NCBI RefSeq assembly: GCF_012726175.1
Contig: NZ_JAASAD010000003.1
Span: forward strand, 186,001-250,000
Length of the DNA: 64,000 nucleotides
From: Micromonospora sp. HNM0581
Lineage (GTDB): Bacteria; Actinomycetota; Actinomycetes; Mycobacteriales; Micromonosporaceae
Direction: 5' to 3'
How positions within the stretch are numbered: the stretch's first letter is position 1; every line of letters starts with the position of its first letter. Made by a program: the position numbers and the translations under genes. The notes beneath the pieces were generated by a model that made no database searches, had not been told where the DNA came from, and was given only the letters and a program-made list of their open reading frames with translations. This document shows, one piece after another, positions 55,173-64,000 of this stretch.

Positions 55173-56306
55173 TCAGCGGGACACGCGGATCGGCATGATG
55201 AGGTACCGGTACCCACCGATGAGCTCGCCATCCTCGCCTGCAGGTGAAATCACCGCGGGCTTGAAGGCGTCGACGAAGTGCAGCACGGCGAACTGGGTGC
55301 CGAGGTTGGACAACCCGTCGATGAGGTACTGCGGGTTGAACCCGATGGTCAGCGGCTCGCCAGTGTAGGTGGCTTCCATCGCCTCGCTGGCCCGGGCCTC
55401 CTCGGTGCCACCTGCCTCCACCACCAGCCCGTCGGCACTGAAGCTGAGCAGCACAGGGGTGGCGCGCTCGGCGACCAGGGCGACCCGCTTGACCACTTCG
55501 ATGAGGGTGCTGACCGGCACCCGGGCCTCGGCGTTGTGACTGGCCGGGAAGAGCGACCGGACAGGTGGGTAGTTGGCACCGTCGAGCAACCGGCTGGTCG
55601 TACGCCTGGTGCCGCCGGAGAAGCCGATCATGCCTTCACCGGCTGCACCCTGCGACAGAGCCAGGACGACCTGGCCGCCTAGGGGGCCGAGGGTCTTGGC
55701 GGTGTCGTTGAGCGTCCGGGCGGGTACCAGAGCATTGAGGTTCATGTCCGGGTCGTCCGGGTTCCACTCCATCTCGCGCAGGGCCAGCCGGTACCGGTCG
55801 GTGGCGAGCATCGCCAGGTTTCCCCCGGAGATCTCGATGCGTACGCCGGTCATCATCGGCAGCGTCTCGTCCCGGCTGGCGGCGATGGCGACCTGGGCCA
55901 CCGCTGCGGCGAACGCGGCCGCCTCGACGGTGCCGGCGCTGGCCGGCATCTCGGGCAGCGTGGGGTAGTCCTCCACCGGCATGGTCGGCAGGGTGAACCG
56001 GGCGCTGCCACAGACAAGCTCGAGATGCGCGCCGACGGCGGCGATGTCGACGGGTTTGGCCGGCAGAGCCTTCGTGATCTCGGCGAGTAGTCGCCCCGAT
56101 ACCAGCGCAGCGCCGTCGGCGTCGCCCTGCACCTCCACGGTGACCTGACTACTGACTTCGTAGTCGAATCCGGAGACCTGCAGGTTGCCGTCGGTGACAC
56201 GCAGCAGGACCCCGGCCAGGACCGGTACCGACGGCCGGTTCGGCAGGCTCTTCGCGGTCCAGGCCACGGCCTCGGCGAGCGCGTCGCGCTCCACTCGGAA
56301 CTTCAT
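55173..56306 (-). CDS. dnaN: DNA polymerase III beta clamp
   Basis: 377 residues from ATG 56306 (GGAGG upstream), starting MKFRVERDALAEAVAW. Three sliding-clamp domains are recognisable; hallmarks are LPEMP, MMTGVRIEISGGNLAMLATD RYRLA, and the end GYRYLIMPIRVSR. It clamps the replicase on DNA. First gene on the minus side of oriC. Confidence 0.99.
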   Translation of the reverse strand: MKFRVERDALAEAVAWTAKSLPNRPSVPVLAGVLLRVTDGNLQVSGFDYEVSSQVTVEVQGDADGAALVSGRLLAEITKALPAKPVDIAAVGAHLELVCGSARFTLPTMPVEDYPTLPEMPASAGTVEAAAFAAAVAQVAIAASRDETLPMMTGVRIEISGGNLAMLATDRYRLALREMEWNPDDPDMNLNALVPARTLNDTAKTLGPLGGQVVLALSQGAAGEGMIGFSGGTRRTTSRLLDGANYPPVRSLFPASHNAEARVPVSTLIEVVKRVALVAERATPVLLSFSADGLVVEAGGTEEARASEAMEATYTGEPLTIGFNPQYLIDGLSNLGTQFAVLHFVDAFKPAVISPAGEDGELIGGYRYLIMPIRVSR

Positions 56307-56469
56307 CAATGCCTCCGCGTCGACGTCGACGTCGTCAACTCTCTCATGCCGGACGCTGCCCACCGACCCGCTGGCGTGCGGGTACCCCTCGAACCTTAGG
56401 GCGCGAGCCTATCGGCTGTGTGCCCGACCCCGTGGACCGTGTCGCTGCTGACGGGCTCGTCCCGACAGC

Positions 56470-56950
56470 TGTCGACCGATCCACAGGAAGTCCAACGGTG
56501 ATGATTGGTTTTCGTTCTCTTAGAAGAGATAACCCATCGTCTTCATCGCACCTGTGCAAACTGTGGAAAACTTGGGTTTGGGCAGGTCAGATAGGTTTTC
56601 CAGCGGTGGGTTTGCTGTGGATGAGGGTGGGTAAAACCCCGCTGGTCGTCCACAGGCGGTCCTCGGGCGTCCGGTTGTCCACCGTCGTCCACCGGTTGTC
56701 CACCGGTAATCCACCGACTTTCTCCCCAGACCTGTGGATTACCGAGGGGGGCCTGCCCGCCGTCATCCCCAGAACCTTCAACAGCTTTCCCACAGGCGGG
56801 TGGCTGTCGGTGGACAACTCCGGTGGTTATCCACCGCCGTCCACAGGAATCCACAACGTTGTCCCCAGGGTTTCTCCACAGGCTGTGGGTAACCGGGCGT
56901 CGACAGCTCGTGCTTGTCCACCGCCGGTGGACAACAAGCTGTGGACAACG
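56470..56950. other. oriC: Chromosomal origin oriC
   Basis: The 775-base gap between dnaN and dnaA carries a dense cluster of DnaA-box-like sequences in both orientations. Examples: TGTGGATGA 56616, TGTGGATTA 56733, TTATCCACC 56827, TTTCTCCACA 56871, TGTGGGTAA 56884, TTGTCCACC 56914, and TGTGGACAA 56940, which is the complement of the Streptomyces-preferred TTGTCCACA. A short AT-richer stretch near 56500-56600 may be the unwinding region. The placement between dnaA and dnaN is the rule for actinobacteria. Confidence 0.93.
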
Positions 56951-57081
56951 AGTGGCGGACGGTACGGACACGCCTCCGATGGTGTGGCCTACACCTCGTC
57001 GAGGGTCGACCCGGTGCACCGAAGAAGGGCCAGACCGTGACCGGCCGGGCCCTCACCGTGATCGTGCGGCAGCCGCGAACT

Positions 57082-58884
57082 TCAGGTGTTCTGCTTGATC
57101 CGGTTGGTCAGCTCGGCGATCTGGTTGTAGAGCGAGCGACGTTCGGCCATCTGTTGGCGGATCTTACGGTCGGCGTGCATCACCGTGGTGTGGTCCCGAC
57201 CGCCGAACGCCTGGCCGATCCGGGGCAGCGACAGGTCGGTCAGCTCACGGCAGAGGTACATCGCGACCTGGCGGGCGTTCACCAGTACCCGGGACCGGGA
57301 GTGTCCGCGTAGGTCCTCCAGGCTGACGCCGAAGTAGTCGGCGGTGGAAACCATGATCTGGTCAGCGGTGATCTCCGGGCCGGCACCGTCCGGGATGAAG
57401 TCCCGCAGCACCTCCTCGGCCAGCGACAGCTCCACGTTCGACCGGGTCAGGCTGGCGAACGCGGTGACCCGGATCAGGGCCCCCTCCAGTTCCCGGATCG
57501 AGTTCGACACCCGGGAGGCGATGAACTCCAGCACGTCCGGTGGGGCGAAGAGCCTCTCCTGCGCGGCCTTCTTCTGCAGGATCGCGATCCGGGTCTCCAG
57601 GTCCGGCGGCTGGATGTCGGCGAGCAGGCCCCACTCGAAGCGGGTCCGCAGCCGGTCCTCCAGGGTCGCCAGCTGCTTCGGGGAGCGGTCGGAGGTGATC
57701 ACGATCTGCTTGTTGGCGTTGTGCAGCGTGTTGAAGGTGTGGAAGAACTCCTCCTGGGTCCGCTCGCGGTTCTCCAGGAACTGGATGTCGTCGATGAGCA
57801 GGATGTCGACGTCGCGGTAGCGGCGTTGAAAGGCGCTTGTCTTGTCGTCCCGAAGCGAGTTGATGAAGTCGTTCGTGAACTCCTCGGTCGAGACGTACCG
57901 GACCGAGCGGGCATTGCCGAGCGTGGTGGCGTAGTGGCCGATGGCGTGCAGCAGGTGGGTCTTGCCCAGCCCGGAGCTGCCGTAGATGAACAACGGGTTG
58001 TACGCCTTCGCCGGTGACTCTGCGACCGCCACGGACGCGGCGTGCGCGAAGCGGTTCGACGAGCCGATGACGAACGTCTCGAACATGTACTTCGGGTTGA
58101 GGCGGTTGCCGGTGCTGTCCGCGCCGGTCGGCAGCCGACGATCGTCCCGACCAACCGGTCGGTGGTGATCCGGGCCGCTGCGTCCTGGACCGCTGTCGGT
58201 GACTCCGTCGGTTGGCATCGCCCGGATCACATGCTGATCGCGAGGTGAGACACCGGAGTCGTCGCCGTAGCGGGGCGCGAAGCCGCGTGCGCCTGTGGCC
58301 GCTTGGTCCAGGTGCCCGGCCTGTTCGATGAAGCCAGACCGCTCTGACGGCCGTGGCGAGCTGCTCTGCGTAGGAGGGACGGAGTCGGCGAATCCGGTGC
58401 CGAAGAGGCTTTCCTGCCCGCCGGTGCCAGCGGTACGGGGTTCGTTATCGACGGGCGTCGGGTCCGGCGGCCGGTCGAAGCGGCCTGGGTGCGGCTGCTC
58501 GGGAATCAGCGGGAGCTGTCGGCCGTCGGGGCCGTACGACCTGTCGTCGCCCTCGGCGGAACGGGGGTCCACCGGCTCCGACTCGGGAACGCTTCGGTAG
58601 ACGGTGCCGGTGGCCCGCCCGTCCTCCGGTACCCGGACGGTGACGGCGACCTGGACCGGCCGCCCCAGCCTGCGGGTGAGCGCCTCGGTGATGGCCGGGC
58701 GCAGCCGGGACTCGATGACATCGCGTGTGAAGGTGTCCGGCACGGAGAGCAGGACAGTGTCCTCGACGATCGCACGTAGCCGGGTCAGCCGCAGGTACGC
58801 CCGCTGTTGAGCGGAAATGATCTCGTCAGCGAGTTCGTCGGTCGTCGCCGTCCACACCGCGGCAAGGTCGGTCGTACCGGCCAC
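57082..58884 (-). CDS. dnaA: Chromosomal replication initiator DnaA
   Basis: 600 residues from GTG 58884. Domain I ([20 protein letters not shown]), a long low-complexity domain II (about 95-255), domain III AAA+ with Walker [10 protein letters not shown] and Walker [11 protein letters not shown], and domain IV with the DnaA-box-binding [14 protein letters not shown]. The long domain II is usual for GC-rich actinobacteria. It initiates replication at oriC just downstream of the gene. Upstream lie further DnaA boxes that may give autoregulation. Confidence 0.99.
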   Translation of the reverse strand: MAGTTDLAAVWTATTDELADEIISAQQRAYLRLTRLRAIVEDTVLLSVPDTFTRDVIESRLRPAITEALTRRLGRPVQVAVTVRVPEDGRATGTVYRSVPESEPVDPRSAEGDDRSYGPDGRQLPLIPEQPHPGRFDRPPDPTPVDNEPRTAGTGGQESLFGTGFADSVPPTQSSSPRPSERSGFIEQAGHLDQAATGARGFAPRYGDDSGVSPRDQHVIRAMPTDGVTDSGPGRSGPDHHRPVGRDDRRLPTGADSTGNRLNPKYMFETFVIGSSNRFAHAASVAVAESPAKAYNPLFIYGSSGLGKTHLLHAIGHYATTLGNARSVRYVSTEEFTNDFINSLRDDKTSAFQRRYRDVDILLIDDIQFLENRERTQEEFFHTFNTLHNANKQIVITSDRSPKQLATLEDRLRTRFEWGLLADIQPPDLETRIAILQKKAAQERLFAPPDVLEFIASRVSNSIRELEGALIRVTAFASLTRSNVELSLAEEVLRDFIPDGAGPEITADQIMVSTADYFGVSLEDLRGHSRSRVLVNARQVAMYLCRELTDLSLPRIGQAFGGRDHTTVMHADRKIRQQMAERRSLYNQIAELTNRIKQNT

Positions 58885-58987
58885 CGTCGTGCCACCCCCT
58901 CGCCTCTGCTACCGGACGTCGCCGTTTCCCGGTGGCCCGTACCGGCGGGCGAGCTGACGCCTCCCGCCCGACCGCCACACCCGGTCG

Positions 58988-59007
58988 TTCTCCACAAGTT
59001 ATCCACA
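58988..59007. promoter_or_regulatory. DnaA boxes upstream of dnaA
   Basis: TTCTCCACA (58988-58996) and an exact TTATCCACA (58999-59007) lie about 105 bases before the dnaA start, a likely autoregulatory site. The remaining gap to rpmH (to 59499) contains the rpmH promoter and nothing else I can name. Confidence 0.7.
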
Positions 59008-59291
59008 GCCTGTGTACCGACCGATTGTGGCCGCCCGCCGGGCGCGGGTCGGACCTGCCCCCTGCCGTGGCCGGGCACTGAAGCGGGGTTCACCGTGCCG
59101 AACGATTCACTACCGTGTCCGGTCTTGCCTGCCGGCGACATCGGCGAAACTCCGACGCTGACCGCAATCGGGCACGGTAACAGCGTTGTCGGCGCGTCTT
59201 CAACCGCCGACGCGGGTCGCCCCTGTCGGCATCCGTGAAAACCACCGCTTCGGTCGTCCTCCGCCGCAGCTCACCGCCGCACTGGCCGGGT

Positions 59292-59320
59292 TTGACGCTG
59301 ATTGCCCCCCACCCTAGGCT
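59292..59320 (+). promoter_or_regulatory. rpmH promoter
   Basis: TTGACG (59292-59297) and TAGGCT (59315-59320) with a 17-base spacer, 180 bases before rpmH. It matches the actinobacterial sigma-70 pattern well. Confidence 0.55.
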
Positions 59321-59499
59321 GGAGGGGCTGCTCTTACGCCCTCTGCTAGGGTTATGGGTGCTCGCTGCCCATGGCCGCTCATCGCTCAACCGAGGTTACG
59401 CGCCGCTGGGCAGCACCGATCGGGGCCACCAGTGGCGGCCCGGACCACCACGTCTCGGCGATTCAGTCGTCCGGGGCGTCCGACAACGGAGAGCCTGAC

Positions 59500-59637
59500 G
59501 TGAGCAAGCGCACCTACCAGCCGAACAACCGCCGGCGCGCGAAGACCCACGGCTTCCGGCTGCGCATGCGCACCCGGGCCGGCCGCGCCATCATCTCGAC
59601 CCGTCGGGCCAAGGGCCGCGCCCGCCTGTCGGCCTGA
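59500..59637 (+). CDS. rpmH: Ribosomal protein bL34
   Basis: 45 residues from GTG 59500 (GGAGAG upstream), entirely recognisable: [40 protein letters not shown]. Component of the large ribosomal subunit, first gene of the rpmH-rnpA-yidD-yidC group. Confidence 0.99.
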   Translation: MSKRTYQPNNRRRAKTHGFRLRMRTRAGRAIISTRRAKGRARLSA

Positions 59638-59671
59638 GGCCGGTCAGGTCCGCTCCGGAGGACGTGACGTC

Positions 59672-60085
59672 GTGCTGGCGGCCGCCCATCGACTGCGGCG
59701 CAGCAGCGACTTCGCCGCAGCGGTTCGCGGTGGCCGTCGAGCTGGTCGAGGGGCTCTGGTAGTCCACCTGACTGTGCCGGGCACAGCCGGATCCGACAAC
59801 GCAGCGCCGAAGTCGGCGCGGGACGAGGCGGAGACAGACTCCGCGCTGGTATCCCGCGCCGGCTTCGTCGTTTCCAAGGCTGTCGGGCCGGCGGTGGTTC
59901 GCAACCGGGTCCGCCGTCGGTTGCGGCACCTGACCCGGGAACGCCTGATCTCGCTGCCTGCCGGGAGCACCCTCGTGGTGCGCGCCCTGCCGTCTGCGGC
60001 TGACGCCACATACCAGCGGCTCGGCACCGACCTGGACGAGGCACTTGTCGCCGCCCGGTCCGGCAGGACGAGGCGGCCACGATGA
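59672..60085 (+). CDS. rnpA: Ribonuclease P protein component
   Basis: 137 residues from GTG 59672 (GGAGG at 59656-59660). [20 protein letters not shown] opens the fold; the RNA-binding RNR motif is in [20 protein letters not shown] 20-residue insertion (about 46-62) lengthens the loop relative to E. coli. It assists 5' maturation of tRNAs. Overlaps yidD by four bases. Confidence 0.97.
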   Translation: MLAAAHRLRRSSDFAAAVRGGRRAGRGALVVHLTVPGTAGSDNAAPKSARDEAETDSALVSRAGFVVSKAVGPAVVRNRVRRRLRHLTRERLISLPAGSTLVVRALPSAADATYQRLGTDLDEALVAARSGRTRRPR

Positions 60086-60369
60086 GCGCCGAGCAGACAC
60101 CGTCGCGTCCGGCTACCGCGGGTGCCCGGGTGCTGACCCTACCTATCATCGCGTACCGTCGGTGGATAAGCCCGGCGTTGCCGGCCCGCTGTCGGTTCTA
60201 CCCGTCGTGCAGCGCCTACGCCCTGGAGGCCGTGGTCCGGCACGGCGGCTTCCGGGGAGCCGGTCTGACGGTTCGGCGACTGTCACGCTGTCACCCATTC
60301 CATCCTGGCGGCTACGACCCGGTGCCGGAGCCGGGCAGTCGCCGACCTGCCGACGTGACTGGAGCCTGA
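60082..60369 (+). CDS. yidD: Membrane protein insertion efficiency factor YidD
   Basis: 95 residues, overlapping rnpA by four bases. The family core [35 protein letters not shown] and [20 protein letters not shown] is complete, including its Cys. It helps YidC insert inner-membrane proteins. In the conserved rnpA-yidD-yidC order. Confidence 0.97.
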   Translation: MSAEQTPSRPATAGARVLTLPIIAYRRWISPALPARCRFYPSCSAYALEAVVRHGGFRGAGLTVRRLSRCHPFHPGGYDPVPEPGSRRPADVTGA

Positions 60370-60372
60370 GAA

Positions 60373-61359
60373 TTGAGTCTCGACTGGATCTACTACGCGA
60401 TCTCGTGGATCCTGCTGGCCTGGCACTCGGCCTGGGACGCCATCGGTGTTCCGGACAGCACGGTTCTCGGCACCAACTGGGCGTGGATCCTCGCCATCGT
60501 CTTCCTGGTGGTCACGGTCCGGGTGATCCTGTTCCCGGTCTTCGTCAAGCAGATCAAGTCGCAGCGGGCGATGCAGGCGCTCCAGCCGCAGGTCAAGGCT
60601 CTCCAGGAGAAGCACAAGGGTGACCGGGAGACGCTTCAGAAGGAGATGATGGAGCTCTACCGGAAGGAAAAGGCCAACCCGCTCATGGGCTGCCTTCCGA
60701 TGTTCCTCCAGATTCCGGTCTTCCTCGGCCTCTTCCATGTGCTGCGCCGCCTCAATCCGGACCCGGCGAAGAACAACAAGGACATCTACGGCTGGACGGT
60801 CGACCAGTTCAACAGCGCTTCGGATGCGACTCTGTTCACCGCGCCGATCGCCAGCAAGTTCGGCTCGACCGCGGCGGAGCTGGCGCAACTCGGAGCCAAC
60901 GGCACCGTCGTGAAGATCATGGCCGGTGTTCTGGTGCTGGTGATGATGGGCACCACCTACCTCACCAGCCGTCAGATGATCCTCAAGACGGGCTGGGCGG
61001 AGGATCCGCAGCAGCGCATGATCCAGCGCCTGATGCTGTATGGCATCCCGCTGTCCCTGCTGGTTTCCGGCGCCATCTTCCCGATCGGTGTGATCATCTA
61101 CTGGGTGACGAACAACCTGTTCACGCTCGGCCAGCAGCAGTGGGTGTTGCGCAAGTTCCCACCGCCGGTCACCGCGACCAGCGCCAAGCCGGGCAACTCC
61201 CCACGTAATGGGGCGCAGCCGGCGAAGTCGAGCGGGCTGTTCGGCCGGAGCAAGTCAGCTGCCGCACCGCCTCCGGCAGCGCCGAAGATCGCTGGTCCGA
61301 AGCCGGGTGCCAAGCCGGTCAACCCTAAGAAGGGTCGCCCGGCCAAACGGCAGGGCTGA
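60373..61359 (+). CDS. yidC: Membrane protein insertase YidC
   Basis: 328 residues from TTG 60373, three bases after yidD. The N-terminal segment SLDWIYYAISWILLAWHSAW is followed by YidC/Oxa1 segments (NWAWILAIVFLVVTVRVILF with the hydrophilic-groove Arg, NPLMGCLPMFLQIPVFLGLF, LMLYGIPLSLLVSGAIFPIG). The C-terminus is a basic Pro/Ala/Lys tail that contacts ribosomes. Single-domain, Gram-positive length class. Confidence 0.97.
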   Translation: MSLDWIYYAISWILLAWHSAWDAIGVPDSTVLGTNWAWILAIVFLVVTVRVILFPVFVKQIKSQRAMQALQPQVKALQEKHKGDRETLQKEMMELYRKEKANPLMGCLPMFLQIPVFLGLFHVLRRLNPDPAKNNKDIYGWTVDQFNSASDATLFTAPIASKFGSTAAELAQLGANGTVVKIMAGVLVLVMMGTTYLTSRQMILKTGWAEDPQQRMIQRLMLYGIPLSLLVSGAIFPIGVIIYWVTNNLFTLGQQQWVLRKFPPPVTATSAKPGNSPRNGAQPAKSSGLFGRSKSAAAPPPAAPKIAGPKPGAKPVNPKKGRPAKRQG

Positions 61360-61366
61360 ACCGTCC

Positions 61367-61396
61367 GGGCCGCCGCTGGTCTCCCGGCGGCGGCCC
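61367..61396 (+). terminator. Terminator after yidC
   Basis: GGGCCGCCGC (61367-61376) pairs with 61387-61396 around a 10-base loop, eight bases after the yidC stop. jag follows after 201 bases, so it may have its own promoter. Confidence 0.6.
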
Positions 61397-61560
61397 GCTA
61401 CTCGACGTGTGACCGGCGCCAGAGTGCGAAGCGCCTCGCGTGCGGCGGCGGACGGGCGAAACTGCCCCTACAGACGTGCCCGTGGGCACCGGCGACGTCC
61501 CGCCGGCCCCGGGAAACCAGCGGACCCGAGGTCCGGCCAAGCGAGTACGGAGATGACACC

Positions 61561-62148
61561 GTGACCGACACCAGCACCCCCCGCGCCGAACAGCCCCTGG
61601 ACGACGCGGAGCCGAATGCGGCGGCTCCGGTCCAGACCGCGTCGGAGAAGACCGATGCCGAAGCGGCACCGAGCAAGGCTGCGGGCGAAAGCGACCTGTT
61701 CCGGCAGAGCGAGATCGCGGCCGACTATGTGGAGGGGCTGCTCGACATCCTCGACTACGACGGTGACATCGACGAACTCGTGTCGGGTGGCCGGCCAGTG
61801 GTAGAGGTCGTTGGTGGACGCCTACAGAGCCTTGTCGGTCAGCGCGGCGCCACCCTTGAGGCACTTCAGGAACTGGCCCGGCTCGCGGTGTTCCGGCAGA
61901 CGGGCACGCCGAGCCGGTTGTTGCTCGACGTGGGCGGTTACCGCGCGACAAGGCGTAAGGAGCTGGCCGCAGTCGCCCGTAATGCCGTCGAGAAGGTCAA
62001 GGAGCACGGGGATCCTGTGCGGCTGGAGCCGATGTCCGCCTTCGAGCGCAAATGCGTCCACGACGTGGTCAACGCGATCGACGGGGTGGAAAGCGAGTCC
62101 GAGGGAGTCGAGCCCAGTCGCCGGATCGTCGTCCGTCCCGCGGACTGA
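61561..62148 (+). CDS. jag: Jag/KhpB family RNA-binding protein
   Basis: 195 residues from GTG 61561. After an acidic disordered lead, a KH domain (VEGLLDILDYDGDIDELVSG, GRPVVEVVGGRLQSLVGQRG, LEALQELARLAVFRQTG) and an R3H domain (SAFERKCVHDVVNAIDGVES, PSRRIVVRPAD). No Jag-N domain. KhpB binds RNA with KhpA and affects cell division or elongation in Gram-positives. Spaced 3 bases from rsmG, so co-transcribed. Confidence 0.95.
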   Translation: MTDTSTPRAEQPLDDAEPNAAAPVQTASEKTDAEAAPSKAAGESDLFRQSEIAADYVEGLLDILDYDGDIDELVSGGRPVVEVVGGRLQSLVGQRGATLEALQELARLAVFRQTGTPSRLLLDVGGYRATRRKELAAVARNAVEKVKEHGDPVRLEPMSAFERKCVHDVVNAIDGVESESEGVEPSRRIVVRPAD

Positions 62149-62151
62149 CAG

Positions 62152-62940
62152 GTGACTAGAGACGACACCAGCGGCGGTGCCGCGTCCGGCCCGGGTGGTG
62201 CACCGCCCGGGCCGCCGGCTGTCCCACCTCCGTCCACCGTGGCCGTGCTGCCACCGGAACTGGCCGAAGCAGCTCGCCGACTCTTCGGCGTACGCGTCGA
62301 TGTGGCGGCCGGCTACGCCGAACTGCTCGCCACCGATGGTGTGGTACGAGGCCTGATCGGTCCGCGCGAGGCGCCTCGGATCTGGGATCGTCACCTGCTG
62401 AACTGCGCGGTGGTAGCCGAGTTGATCCCATCCCGCGCCTCGGTGGTCGACGTGGGGTCGGGTGCGGGGCTGCCTGGTCTGGTGCTCGCCATCGCCCGGC
62501 CCGATTTGATGGTTACGCTCATCGAGCCGTTGGCTCGCCGTACCGCGTTCCTCGTCGAGGCGGTGGAGAAGCTCGGGCTCACCGCATCCGTGCGGGTGTT
62601 CCGCGGTAGAGCGGAGGAGGCGGTAGCGGTGTCGGACGCCGTACCCGCGGATGTGGTCACCGCCCGGGCGGTGGCGCCGTTGGACCGGCTGGCAGGCTGG
62701 TGTCTGCCGCTGACCGGGACCGGCGGCCGGCTCCTTGCGCTGAAGGGCGCGTCGGCTTCGGGGGAGATCGCCGAGCATGCGGAGGCGGTTCACCGCCTCG
62801 GTGGCGGTCGCGCTGTCCTGCGCCGCTGTGGCGAGGGCGTCGTGGATCAGCCGACGATCGTGGTCGAGATCGTTCGGGAGCGTCTCGTTGGTCAGGCGAC
62901 CCGGTTGGCGTCCAGCAGGTCGCGGTCACGTCGGCGCTGA
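62152..62940 (+). CDS. rsmG: 16S rRNA (guanine527-N7)-methyltransferase RsmG
   Basis: 262 residues from GTG 62152. Low-complexity lead, then the helix [20 protein letters not shown], the substrate motif [12 protein letters not shown], the SAM-binding [20 protein letters not shown], and [20 protein letters not shown]. It methylates G527 of 16S rRNA; its loss gives low-level streptomycin resistance in actinobacteria. Same direction as jag and parA. Confidence 0.97.
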   Translation: MTRDDTSGGAASGPGGAPPGPPAVPPPSTVAVLPPELAEAARRLFGVRVDVAAGYAELLATDGVVRGLIGPREAPRIWDRHLLNCAVVAELIPSRASVVDVGSGAGLPGLVLAIARPDLMVTLIEPLARRTAFLVEAVEKLGLTASVRVFRGRAEEAVAVSDAVPADVVTARAVAPLDRLAGWCLPLTGTGGRLLALKGASASGEIAEHAEAVHRLGGGRAVLRRCGEGVVDQPTIVVEIVRERLVGQATRLASSRSRSRRR

Positions 62941-63250
62941 GCCGGAGTGTCGCTCTGCCGGGTAGGCACCCGGACGGCCGGTACACGCATGTCGTCGATG
63001 GTGGCGTGTCCCTCCCTGGGCGAGTCGACTTCTCTTCGACGTGCGCCCCAGGGCCGGTCGGTTACCAACCCGACATGGACCGGCCGCGCCTGTGCGCCGT
63101 AGGCTGGGCCGCGCGTCGATAGAGTGGAGCGGACGGCGATGGATCTCCCTCCGGGCCCCACTGCTCCCTCCGGGCGGTACCTCTGCGGAAAGCGCGAGTG
63201 GCCCGGTTGACGGGCGCGGGCCGACCATCCGAAGCGGGCAGGGATGACAG
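62941..63250 (+). other. Gap between rsmG and parA
   Basis: 310 bases with no clear gene. A TAGAGT (63120-63125) could be a -10 for parA. A 23-codon frame from ATG 63142 is not supported further. Confidence 0.4.
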
Positions 63251-64000
63251 GTGCATGACGACGGCAGGTACGACGATCCTTCCGTGATCGGGTCAGCGGA
63301 TGACCCTGTTTCACGTGAAACCGACTATCCGAACTGGCGGCCTTCCGAGGTTCAGCAGGCCCGACCGGAACCTGGCCGGAACGCGCCCGCGCCCGACGTT
63401 CCGTGGTCGGCAACCAGCGGCAGCCAGGATGACGTGGACGCAGGTGGCCGCCCAGTCAACGTGTCCCCCGATGCGCGGGTGATCCCAGCCCGCCGGAACG
63501 CCTCCGCGTCCGCGCGCTTCGAGGCGGCGCCAGTGCAAACCCCGACATCCGGCATAGTGCCGGATGCCCGGCCGGCAGCTGACTCGCCTGTACCCGCGGA
63601 CGGGTCCTACACGTCAGCTGCGACCGAGTCCGCGTACGTTTCACGTGAAACCCCGACACGCGAAGAGGATGACCCACCGTTGGCAATGGAGGCGATGCGC
63701 GCCGTGCAGATCCTGAATCCCAGTGGCGAGGTGACCATGCCTCGGCCTGACCGGACCCGGGTCATGTGTGTCGCGAACCAGAAAGGCGGGGTAGGGAAGA
63801 CCACGACAACGGTCAACCTTGCAGTGGCATTGGCCCTGCACGGCAACCGGGTGCTCGTTGTCGACCTCGACCCGCAGGGCAATGCTTCGACCGGGCTGAA
63901 CGTGCCGCACCACACCGGTGTGCCCGACGTCTACGACTGTTTGATCAACAGTATGCCGTTGGAGGAAGTGACCCAGGCGGTAGAGGGCATTCCCAACCTC
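63251..64000 (+). CDS. parA: Chromosome-partitioning ATPase ParA (3' end outside window)
   Basis: 250 residues to the window end, from GTG 63251. The first 165 residues are a disordered Pro/Asp/Arg-rich extension; then [20 protein letters not shown] with the deviant Walker A (about 178-184) and [15 protein letters not shown]. The usual core could also start at an ATG near 63685. It forms the ATP-driven gradient that moves parS-ParB complexes. Two exact parS cores lie inside the extension's coding sequence and give the repeated residues VSRET at about 20-24 and 130-134. Confidence 0.95.
   Translation, partial: MHDDGRYDDPSVIGSADDPVSRETDYPNWRPSEVQQARPEPGRNAPAPDVPWSATSGSQDDVDAGGRPVNVSPDARVIPARRNASASARFEAAPVQTPTSGIVPDARPAADSPVPADGSYTSAATESAYVSRETPTREEDDPPLAMEAMRAVQILNPSGEVTMPRPDRTRVMCVANQKGGVGKTTTTVNLAVALALHGNRVLVVDLDPQGNASTGLNVPHHTGVPDVYDCLINSMPLEEVTQAVEGIPNL
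63307..63322. promoter_or_regulatory. parS: parS site 1
   Basis: TGTTTCACGTGAAACC contains the perfect 14-bp palindrome GTTTCACGTGAAAC, the ParB-binding parS core. It is inside the parA frame. Confidence 0.93.
63637..63652. promoter_or_regulatory. parS: parS site 2
   Basis: CGTTTCACGTGAAACC, same perfect 14-bp core as site 1, 330 bases downstream in the same reading phase of parA. Confidence 0.92.

Overview
The window is about 70% GC, and its gene content and order place it at the replication origin of a Micromonosporaceae-type actinobacterium (Micromonospora or a close relative). The evidence is the syntenic block parA <- rsmG <- jag <- yidC <- yidD <- rnpA <- rpmH | dnaA | oriC | dnaN | gnd | recF | dciA | gyrB | gyrA | DUF3566 | tRNA-Ile | DLW-39 gene | tRNA-Ala at 45.2-64.0 kb. 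The species name is inference; the block itself is read directly.

Layout. 0-8 kb: a partial PASTA protein, a polytopic membrane protein, a glutamate-cysteine-ligase-like enzyme, a divergent yceI/marR pair and an AfsR-like NB-ARC regulator. 8-14 kb: a leucine/isovalerate catabolic cluster on the minus strand (acyl-CoA dehydrogenase, carboxyltransferase, HMG-CoA lyase, biotin carboxylase, TetR). 14-24.5 kb: chromosomal housekeeping genes (sulfurtransferase, SGNH esterase, CBS protein, SufE, YbaK, a giant CtpI-like P-type ATPase, TsaC/Sua5).

24.7-31 kb is a toxin-antitoxin island: three TA operons (Phd/VapC, YefM/RelE, Phd/VapC) lie among at least four same-orientation copies of a short repeat and among broken copies of vapC and relE. 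A TetR/beta-helix gene pair sits between them. 31-37 kb is an insertion-sequence graveyard. It encloses a distinctly lower-GC trio: a small membrane protein, a membrane-anchored alpha/beta hydrolase and a cysteine-containing secreted protein with no recognised family. 37-45 kb carries actinobacterial accessory genes: a BTAD/SARP-like regulator behind four small genes, an XRE-DUF5753/DUF397 pair, a HEPN-like protein with a G10 tract and a frame break, a replication-relaxation protein, and a large serine recombinase whose 3' end runs antisense through the tRNA-Ala gene. This looks like a decayed integrative element anchored at tRNA-Ala; no transfer genes or second att site were seen.

45.4-64 kb is the origin core. 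oriC lies between dnaN and dnaA with many DnaA-box-like sequences. Further boxes lie upstream of dnaA and, unexpectedly, three lie between gyrB and gyrA. ParA is cut by the window end and carries two parS palindromes inside its own coding sequence.

The most interesting places for follow-up are the repeat-bracketed TA island, the low-GC secreted-protein/hydrolase trio, the recombinase/tRNA-Ala overlap, the HEPN gene with the G10 tract, and the DnaA boxes upstream of gyrA.
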